Assembly: GCA_013154235.1 (NCBI GenBank)
Contig: JAADCV010000019.1
Coordinates: 1-57,025 of the forward strand
Reading direction: 5' to 3'
Origin: Thermoproteota archaeon
GTDB taxonomy: Archaea > Thermoproteota > Thermoprotei_A > Sulfolobales > Ignisphaeraceae
Length of the DNA: 57,025 nucleotides
The stretch's first letter is position 1. The number at the start of each line of letters is the position of its first letter. The notes beneath the pieces are model-generated. The model saw only the letters and a program-made list of their open reading frames with translations, did not search any database and was not told where the DNA came from. A program made the position numbers and the translations under genes. Shown here piece after piece: positions 52,534-57,025 of the stretch.

Positions 52534-52772
52534 CGTTCAATCACCTTGCGCTTGCAGCATTTCTTCGGATGCAGCGGCACGACGATGATTACATCGATGC
52601 AGATTCCGTCTTCGCTAAGCTTCCTCCAAATGTCGTTTAGTTGAACTGGTAAGTAAACTTTGTATCGTTTTCCACGTCGTTCTGCAACAACCGCATGTTT
52701 TTTAACGATGAACGGTATTCCGTTTGCTAATATCCTGGCGAGCTCCTCGACGATACCTATCACCCTACTCAA
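52530..52772 (-). CDS. Hypothetical small protein
   Basis: 80 residues from TTG 52772. A helix, then strands (V-A-E-R-R-G-K-R-Y-K-V-Y-L-P-V-Q-L-N-D-I-W) and a basic Cys-containing tail (P-K-K-C-C-K-R-K). No family recognised. The stop overlaps the CTG start proposed for the TGT-like gene. Confidence 0.6.
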   Translation of the reverse strand: MSRVIGIVEELARILANGIPFIVKKHAVVAERRGKRYKVYLPVQLNDIWRKLSEDGICIDVIIVVPLHPKKCCKRKVIER

Positions 52773-52778
52773 CGAGAA

Positions 52779-53075
52779 TCACCTCGAGAAGATGACTTCC
52801 TCGATGATCCTCCTAGCCTCGTTCGAGGAACGGCTCTTTGTGCAAGTCCTAGGCTCTGGGAGGTAGCTCGATAACTTCGACTCTATCCTTATCAACACCT
52901 CCTCGAGAAGCTCTCTAGCCTTCCTAAGCTCTTCGTATAGCTCATCGTCTGTTCCACGCAGGTACGTAGCAGCGTATCCTAGGCACAGGTTGGCGGATCT
53001 CAGCATCGCTCGAGCTGACTGAAGGTCGTAGAGCTCGTTATCGCTGAAGCGTTTCCTCACGCTCATTTTAGCCAC
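52779..53075 (-). CDS. Helical protein, paralogue of the C-terminus of 53287-53940
   Basis: 98 residues, nearly all helix. Residues ~11-72 line up with the tail of the zinc-finger protein two genes upstream: E-L-Y-D-L-Q-S-A versus E-L-H-D-L-Q-L-A, then E-L-L-E-E-V-L-I-R-I-E-S versus E-L-L-E-E-L-L-R-R-I-D-S, ending L-S-x-x-L-P. So the module exists alone and fused to an HTH/zinc finger. Function unknown; a dimerisation module is plausible. The start overlaps the previous gene by 13 bases. Confidence 0.65.
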   Translation of the reverse strand: MAKMSVRKRFSDNELYDLQSARAMLRSANLCLGYAATYLRGTDDELYEELRKARELLEEVLIRIESKLSSYLPEPRTCTKSRSSNEARRIIEEVIFSR

Positions 53076-53290
53076 CTCAGCATGGTCTCGGTGATGGGCT
53101 TGAAGCGGCTACAGGTACCGACAAAGTACGTAATGGGCTTGTTCCATGCTTTGCACCATCCCTTGATCCTCCTCGGTTCGTAACCCCACTCCTCAACCGC
53201 TTTGCGCAGCAGGTCATCGCTCATAGCATCCCTAGGAACGAACCAGACGCACCTCCTGCAATCAGCCTCCCTAGTCACCATGCTCGTCAC
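53063..53290 (-). CDS. Small zinc-binding-like protein
   Basis: 75 residues with four cysteines, C-R-R-C near the N-terminus, G-W-C-K and G-T-C-S-R-F towards the C-terminus, spaced as a Cys4 zinc site. GTG 53290 overlaps the upstream stop (GTGA). Typical of crenarchaeal plasmids and viruses; function unknown. Confidence 0.65.
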   Translation of the reverse strand: MTSMVTREADCRRCVWFVPRDAMSDDLLRKAVEEWGYEPRRIKGWCKAWNKPITYFVGTCSRFKPITETMLRWLK

Positions 53291-53940
53291 CTCGATGGAA
53301 GCTCAACGGGAAGAAACTGGCTGAGTATCGAGTCTATTCTTCGTAGAAGCTCCTCGAGAAGCTCGTTAACTCGCTCCACCTCGCTACGTAGCTCGGTTCG
53401 GCTTAGGTATGCGATGGCGCTATGCACACGGTTAAGCGCTGCGCGGATATGTGTATGGGCTAGCTGCAAGTCGTGGAGCTCATCCAGGTTCTTCTCTAGG
53501 TGCTGCCGCCTGCAGCACTTCTTCAGGATCCCGATGATTCGATCCACGTGCTCCTCGACGACGTCTCTATGCATCGCGTGGATATGTGTGGTTATCGCGG
53601 TGCTGTCGAGGGTGAACGTGCGTTTGCATAGTGTGCACAGGGCGTAGCCATCCCTGGGCTCTATGATGGGCTTCACGAATCGCAGCACTAGGGGGGCTAG
53701 GTACTGGATGTATAGCCTAGCTCTGGATGCTCTTGCTGGACCTGGAACCTTCCTGAGGATCCTCTGCACCAATCCCCTCAGCTGATGCTTGCTGAGCCCG
53801 TAGCTCCTAGCGAGCTCAGCCACGCTCTCGCGACCGTCATCAACGAAGTAGGCGTGTAGAGCCTCCACAACGTTGCTCCTACCGCTGAGCTGCAGCGTAA
53901 CTAGGTACTCGAGAACCTCCCTAAGCCCCATGCGCATCAC
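53287..53940 (-). CDS. HTH / C2H2 zinc-finger protein with helical tail
   Basis: 217 residues in three parts: an HTH (about 35-60, S-V-A-E-L-A-R-S-Y-G-L-S-K-H-Q-L-R-G-L-V), a C2H2-like finger C-T-L-C-K-R-T-F-T-L ending H-I-H-A-M-H (about 101-123), and a ~65-residue helical module shared with the protein at 52779-53075. Likely a DNA-binding protein of the element. Confidence 0.72.
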   Translation of the reverse strand: MMRMGLREVLEYLVTLQLSGRSNVVEALHAYFVDDGRESVAELARSYGLSKHQLRGLVQRILRKVPGPARASRARLYIQYLAPLVLRFVKPIIEPRDGYALCTLCKRTFTLDSTAITTHIHAMHRDVVEEHVDRIIGILKKCCRRQHLEKNLDELHDLQLAHTHIRAALNRVHSAIAYLSRTELRSEVERVNELLEELLRRIDSILSQFLPVELPSR

Positions 53941-54181
53941 CCTCGGCCGCGTTCCTGAGCCAGAGCTTCACGATCCTCATGCTGCGAAGATCTATCGCTA
54001 CGCTGAGAAGACCAGCTTCCCTAACCCTATCGAGCATCCCTGGGTAGATCGTTTCCAGCTCTCGGCGATCCATGAGCTTTATATCCACCCTGCTGCTAGC
54101 CTTAGAGTCTCCTAGGACGTTGATGATTAGGAACCTCTTGCGCGGAGAGCCTAGGAACCTAGCGAGAGTCATTTCCACCAC
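53921..54181 (-). CDS. Hypothetical small alpha/beta protein
   Basis: 86 residues, GTG 54181. Alternating strands and helices (R-K-R-F-L-I-I-N-V-L-G, then V-D-I-K-L, then L-L-S-V-A-I-D-L). No family recognised. Overlaps neighbours at both ends by about 20 bases, so it belongs to the same transcription unit. Confidence 0.55.
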   Translation of the reverse strand: MVEMTLARFLGSPRKRFLIINVLGDSKASSRVDIKLMDRRELETIYPGMLDRVREAGLLSVAIDLRSMRIVKLWLRNAAEGDAHGA

Positions 54182-54599
54182 CTACGAAGGATCTTAGGAG
54201 CTCGGAGCACGGGGAGCGATCGAGGCATTCTCGAACAACCCACCACCCCAAGGCCTTCGCAAGCAGCCTAAGGACGTCGATGGGTCTAGAGACGCCAGCG
54301 CTCTCGAGAACCCTCCTACCCTTCTCGCTAGTCCTAGCAACACCGTCTACGAGAACCACGTAGCCGAGGACGCTAAGGAGCCTCAACTCGTACCTCACCA
54401 GCCTCCCTAGGCCAGGTACGAGCGCATCGAAGAACCTCTCCAGATCCCCAAGACCAGCACCGCCCCTAGCAATCGCCATCACGGCCAGGTCCAGGCTTAC
54501 AGGATCGATGTGTAGCAGAACCTGTTCCGCCTTAGCAGGCCCAACGCTTATAGCTCCACTCGAGCTACGAATGGATCTGGAGATCCGGGTCGTCGCCAT
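54159..54599 (-). CDS. Hypothetical protein, winged-helix-like middle
   Basis: 146 residues. The middle (L-R-L-L-S-V-L-G-Y-V-V-L-V-D-G-V-A-R-T-S-E-K-G-R-R) has the helix-hairpin look of a winged-helix wing; a Ser/Arg-rich N-terminus precedes it. No family assigned. It is the first gene below the strong hairpin at 54611-54655. Confidence 0.55.
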   Translation of the reverse strand: MATTRISRSIRSSSGAISVGPAKAEQVLLHIDPVSLDLAVMAIARGGAGLGDLERFFDALVPGLGRLVRYELRLLSVLGYVVLVDGVARTSEKGRRVLESAGVSRPIDVLRLLAKALGWWVVRECLDRSPCSELLRSFVGGGNDSR

Positions 54600-54610
54600 G
54601 GGTACCGCCC

Positions 54611-54655
54611 CTCCCGCCCCTCGGGGCCTTCAGCGGCCCCGAGGGGTCTCGGGAG
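54611..54655. repeat. Long GC-rich hairpin (18 bp, 3-base bulge)
   Basis: CCCCTCGGGGCC (54617-54628) and GGCCCCGAGGGG (54635-54646) are perfect 12-bp arms around TTCAGC. CTCCCG (54611-54616) pairs further with CGGGAG (54650-54655) across a TCT bulge. It sits between two leftward genes, so a transcript would carry a very stable stem: attenuator, terminator, processing site, or a DNA cruciform for replication or recombination. Confidence 0.9.
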
Positions 54656-54661
54656 GCTTCT

Positions 54662-54907
54662 TCAAGCACTTACTTTCTGAAGGGGTATCTCTCGAGCTAT
54701 TTGGAGGAGCTTCTCTAGTTCTTTCCATCCCTTTTCTGTGAGTACGTATTCCCTACCTTCTTTCGCTAGAAGGCCTTCGTATACCAGCTTCTGTAGAGCG
54801 TGGTAGATGTGTGAGCCTAGATGCGCAAGGTCCTTGGGTCTCGCTCTCCCTCCTCTCTTAGCCAATTCTATCATTACCTGGGCCGGGAAGGTGAGGAGCC
54901 TCGTCAT
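54662..54907 (-). CDS. Winged-helix regulator (small)
   Basis: 81 residues that are essentially one winged helix: P-A-Q-V-M-I-E-L-A-K-R-G-G, R-P-K-D-L-A-H-L-G-S-H-I-Y-H-A-L-Q-K-L-V-Y-E-G-L, and wing Y-V-L-T-E-K-G. A strong TATA element lies 35-45 bases upstream, and the leader ends in a GGGGC-TGC-GCCCC hairpin directly abutting the ATG, which could limit translation. Confidence 0.8.
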   Translation of the reverse strand: MTRLLTFPAQVMIELAKRGGRARPKDLAHLGSHIYHALQKLVYEGLLAKEGREYVLTEKGWKELEKLLQIAREIPLQKVSA

Positions 54908-54941
54908 GGGGCGCAGCCCCGGAGAGCTAAGCGATTTACCC

Positions 54942-54950
54942 CTATATAAG
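54942..54950 (-). promoter_or_regulatory. TATA box of the leftward winged-helix gene
   Basis: Minus-strand CTTATATAG, about 39 bases from the ATG at 54907, predicting a ~12-base leader that consists of the GGGGC/GCCCC hairpin. Confidence 0.6.
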
Positions 54951-55048
54951 CTCTGTACACTGCCTACTCGACAGTAGCCCTAAGGCCCTAGCCCCTTGCC
55001 AGGGTACCTAGTTAACTCGCTTCTCCGAAATCCGAGTGGGTCGAGGAT

Positions 55049-55330
55049 GTGCCTAGAGAGTGGTGGCACGCACCCATAGGCCACATCATACGCGCGTTAC
55101 GAACCCTCTACCGCGCTGAACGCGAAGGCCGCGAACTCAGCTTCACCGAACTCATCGAGGAATCCAGGATACCCGAAACAACGTTCTACAGAACCATCAA
55201 GCGAGCACTCATCGAAGGAGGCTTCATAACCATCGAGACCAACCCCCGAGAAAGAGTCATGGTAATCAAACTCACCGAGAAAGGAAGGAAGCTCGCTCAA
55301 TGCCTAGAAGAGGCAGGAATAGAAGTTTAA
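55049..55330 (+). CDS. Winged-helix protein, first of a tandem pair
   Basis: 93 residues, GTG 55049. Winged helix with I-P-E-T-T-F-Y-R-T-I-K-R-A-L-I-E-G-G as recognition region and N-P-R-E-R-V-M-V-I-K-L-T as wing. The next gene is a clear paralogue. Codons here mostly end in C or A, whereas the second copy looks more A/T-rich, suggesting different histories despite the tandem arrangement. Confidence 0.8.
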   Translation: MPREWWHAPIGHIIRALRTLYRAEREGRELSFTELIEESRIPETTFYRTIKRALIEGGFITIETNPRERVMVIKLTEKGRKLAQCLEEAGIEV

Positions 55331-55343
55331 TGAGGCTGAAAGA

Positions 55344-55610
55344 TTGGTGATAGGAAAACGGAAAGCAAGCTTTAGTCACGTAGTTAAAGCTTTGCTAACA
55401 TTGCTAAAGGCTGAGAAAGAGATGAGAGAATTCCTAAAAGTATCGGGAATACCGTCCTCAACCTTCTACACGACCATGCGAGACGCACTGATAGAGCTAG
55501 GACTGATAACCATCGAGTCCAACCCGCGAGAGCGAGTAGTCTCGATAAAGCTCACCGATAGGGGTAGGAAGCTTGCTCAATGCCTAGAAGAGCTCGGGAT
55601 AGAGTCATAG
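55344..55610 (+). CDS. Winged-helix protein, second of a tandem pair
   Basis: 88 residues from TTG 55344 (GTG 55347 next). S-T-F-Y-T-T-M-R-D-A-L-I-E-L-G-L-I-T-I-E-S-N-P-R-E-R-V is over half identical to the upstream copy, with the tail L-A-Q-C-L-E-E nearly invariant in DNA as well. Separated by 13 bases; probably co-transcribed. Small size suggests they bind as dimers, possibly heterodimers. Confidence 0.8.
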   Translation: MVIGKRKASFSHVVKALLTLLKAEKEMREFLKVSGIPSSTFYTTMRDALIELGLITIESNPRERVVSIKLTDRGRKLAQCLEELGIES

Positions 55611-55635
55611 GTGACGCGGATTAAGGCTATAGGTT

Positions 55636-56476
55636 GTGAGCATGCCCCGGGTTTACTCGGGGCGTGATTGTGGTAGGTTTATCGAGCCCTTGATTAGGAA
55701 TGCTAGGCGTAGGCTATGGATAGTCTCTCCATATATATCGAGGGAATACGCTGAGATCCTTGTTGAGAAGGCTCGCCAAGGTGTTGATGTTAGGGTAGTT
55801 ACGTGCGATGTTGAGGAGTCTCGCGATGCGATAAGGGTTCTTAGGCTCGGGATGGGGAAGCTCCTAGCTCTTCTAGGTGTTGCAACTCTAGCGGTGTTCA
55901 CGCTTGCTAACATTATGCATTTCGCGGGGATGAAGGGGGGTCGATTCCGCTACGCTTGCCATCTCGGGGCTCCTAGCAATTGTATGCAACCTGCTTCTAC
56001 TCATTCTGAGCCCGCGGCTATGGCTAGCCATGCTATGCGCTGCTGTAGCTATTGCCATAGCTCTATCTAGCTACTTCAAGGCTCCACTACTTCGCCTACT
56101 GCTAAATACAGTGATAATATATCAGGGGTATGCGGGTGCCGCAGCCCTAATCGCCCTATCTATGCGTAGGTCTCGCATAGCGAAGCTCGCTGCGTATCCA
56201 AGCGCTTCTCCAAAGGTGGTATCTAGGACGATACCTATATCCTCAACCGTTGGCTACAGCACAACGTATCAACCGCCTAGACCCCAGCTAAAGATCGTAC
56301 CTCCGGAGAGAATGATCCATAGCAAGATCTACATAGGGGACGATACCGCGATCGTGGGTAGCGCAAACCTTACGAAAGCGGGGCTCTGGCGCAACTACGA
56401 AACCATAACAATCTTCGAGGGGGACGAGGTGAAGGAGATAGAAAAGATGTTTCTAGAGATATGGAGCGCAGCGTGA
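55636..56476 (+). pseudogene. PLD-family membrane protein split by a frameshift in a G6 run
   Basis: Two overlapping frames make one protein. Frame one (from GTG 55636 or ATG 55642) begins with a PLD-like N-terminus (R-R-R-L-W-I-V-S-P-Y-I-S) and enters a membrane helix; after A-A-G-G-G-G-G-G (55933-55940) it turns into nonsense. Removing one G joins it to the second frame: more membrane helices and the phospholipase D motif I-H-S-K-I-Y-I-G-D-D ... G-S-A-N-L (H-x-K-x4-D). The repaired product is about 279 residues with one HKD motif. Causes may be mutation, sequencing error or programmed slippage. Confidence 0.75.
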
Positions 56477-56578
56477 GCTCGTAGCTCATAATCTATTTTG
56501 CGCGTCTGTCCATACAGAGAAATCCATAGTATGAGAGTACTTTACTCCATATCTCGGTTCCATGCTTTGACCGACCTT

Positions 56579-56860
56579 TTATCCCCATCTTCTCAGTGCT
56601 TTTCTGTATTCTTCCTCCTCGATCTTTAGCTCTAGATCCGTGATGATGCTTAGGAACCTGTTGTAGCATTTGCTGCAGACCTCCTCTCTTTGCCGCATTT
56701 CTCTAAGCTTCCTCCTTTCGAGGATCAGCATCCTGCGGATTTGACATAGAGCATCGCCATCTCTGCACTGCAGGAGGGTCTCTGCTAGGAGCGCTAGCGC
56801 TTCACTTGCTTCACTAGGTGCTTCGAGATGCCTTCGCCTAGGGCGCTGCCTGCGCCCCAT
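56579..56860 (-). CDS. Hypothetical helical protein with Cys pair
   Basis: 93 residues: basic N-terminus (R-R-Q-R-P-R-R-R), then a long helix rich in E/R and a C-S-K-C motif near residue 63 plus two further cysteines. No family recognised. The ATG overlaps the end of the next upstream gene by 23 bases. The ~100-bp gap to its left holds no feature I can see. Confidence 0.55.
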   Translation of the reverse strand: MGRRQRPRRRHLEAPSEASEALALLAETLLQCRDGDALCQIRRMLILERRKLREMRQREEVCSKCYNRFLSIITDLELKIEEEEYRKALRRWG

Positions 56861-57025
56861 GAATATCCCTCAGGATGATTTCTATGGCGTCGATCAGGAT
56901 CAGAATGTCGTTGAGCGTCTTATCGTCTATCTCGTTCCTGTTCCTAGCGTCGTATACGGCTCTACGGAGCTGGAGCAGCTCGCGGAGGGGCAAGGGTTTC
57001 ACCGCTACAGTGGTAGCGATGAGCT
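56838..57025 (-). CDS. Hypothetical small protein, possibly cut by window edge
   Basis: Open minus-strand frame from the right edge to a TAG at 56838-56840, with helical residues such as L-R-E-L-L-Q-L-R-R-A-V-Y-D-A-R and a D-I-L-I-L-I-D-A-I-E-I-I-L helix. A GTG at 57002 could be the start, giving 54 residues; otherwise it continues beyond the window. Not recognised. It overlaps the next gene as others in this unit do. Confidence 0.5.
   Translation of the reverse strand, partial: LIATTVAVKPLPLRELLQLRRAVYDARNRNEIDDKTLNDILILIDAIEIILRDIHGAQAAP

Larger units (their letters stand above)
48762..57025. mobile_element. Integrated element at tRNA-Arg(TCT), left end in window
   Basis: Starts at the tRNA 3' half and runs past the window edge. 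Contents are a tyrosine recombinase, at least four winged-helix/HTH proteins, three zinc-binding proteins, many overlapping short genes mostly on the minus strand, a DpdA/TGT-like gene, and a strong hairpin. Because the displaced 3' half is at the left and the tRNA reads leftward, the intact tRNA-Arg should be at the right end, beyond 57025. No replication protein or capsid gene is recognised in this part. Confidence 0.85.

Overview
This window is a chromosomal piece of a hyperthermophilic crenarchaeote (Thermoproteota), moderate in GC and rich in AGG/AGA arginine codons. The evidence is an archaeal TATA-binding protein, Lrp/AsnC and winged-helix regulators with TATA-type promoters, a HerA-type ATPase, KaiC-like ATPase, a type-4-like uracil-DNA glycosylase, a tRNA-Lys(CTT) carrying an intron at an unusual place, five convincing C/D box guide RNAs, and many start-stop overlaps of the ATGA type. 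I cannot name the genus.

Layout. 1-5.6 kb: a tightly overlapped MoxR / DUF4129 / membrane / DUF4350 / DUF58 operon of envelope proteins. 5.6-9.7 kb: an RNA m5C methyltransferase, a secreted glycoprotein, a GNAT acetyltransferase, a YkgJ-type protein and two C/D RNAs. 9.7-15.9 kb (minus strand): a fumarate reductase/succinate dehydrogenase-like pair whose iron-sulfur subunit is fused to HdrB-type CCG domains, preceded by a lipoyl carrier (GcvH), then a regulator and a thioredoxin-CcdA fusion. 16-26.7 kb: a Dpm1-GtrA glycosyltransferase, KaiC-like ATPase, a large secreted beta-propeller, Lrp regulator, HerA, tRNA-Lys, phosphoesterase, and TBP, whose coding frame has no canonical start codon in the right place. 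26.9-33.4 kb: a membrane Lon-like (S16) protein, uracil-DNA glycosylase, HD protein, aKMT-like methyltransferase, radical SAM protein and a nuclease-like protein. 33.3-36.8 kb: a Met/Lys-rich secreted helical protein next to a membrane-anchored winged-helix regulator with an extracellular domain. 36.9-40.6 kb: long transaldolase-family protein and a Na+/H+ antiporter.

40.6-48.6 kb is a catabolic island arranged around a divergent control region: two sugar isomerase/epimerase TIM barrels, a creatininase-family hydrolase, a UxaE-like tagaturonate epimerase, a zinc dehydrogenase, a Gfo/Idh/MocA inositol-dehydrogenase-like enzyme and two cyclophilin-like proteins. The set resembles the myo-inositol to tagaturonate route known from Thermotoga. 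The two cyclophilin-like proteins are extra.

48.76 kb to the right edge is an integrated mobile element. Its left boundary is a 47-bp 3' half of tRNA-Arg(TCT), followed by a tyrosine recombinase and a minus-strand string of short overlapping genes: winged helices, zinc-binding proteins, a duplicated helical module, and a protein that looks like the DNA/tRNA-guanine transglycosylase (DpdA/TGT) fold with an N-terminal HTH. It also carries a very strong hairpin, a tandem pair of winged-helix paralogues and a frameshifted PLD-family membrane protein. The right boundary, predicted to be an intact tRNA-Arg(TCT), lies outside the window.
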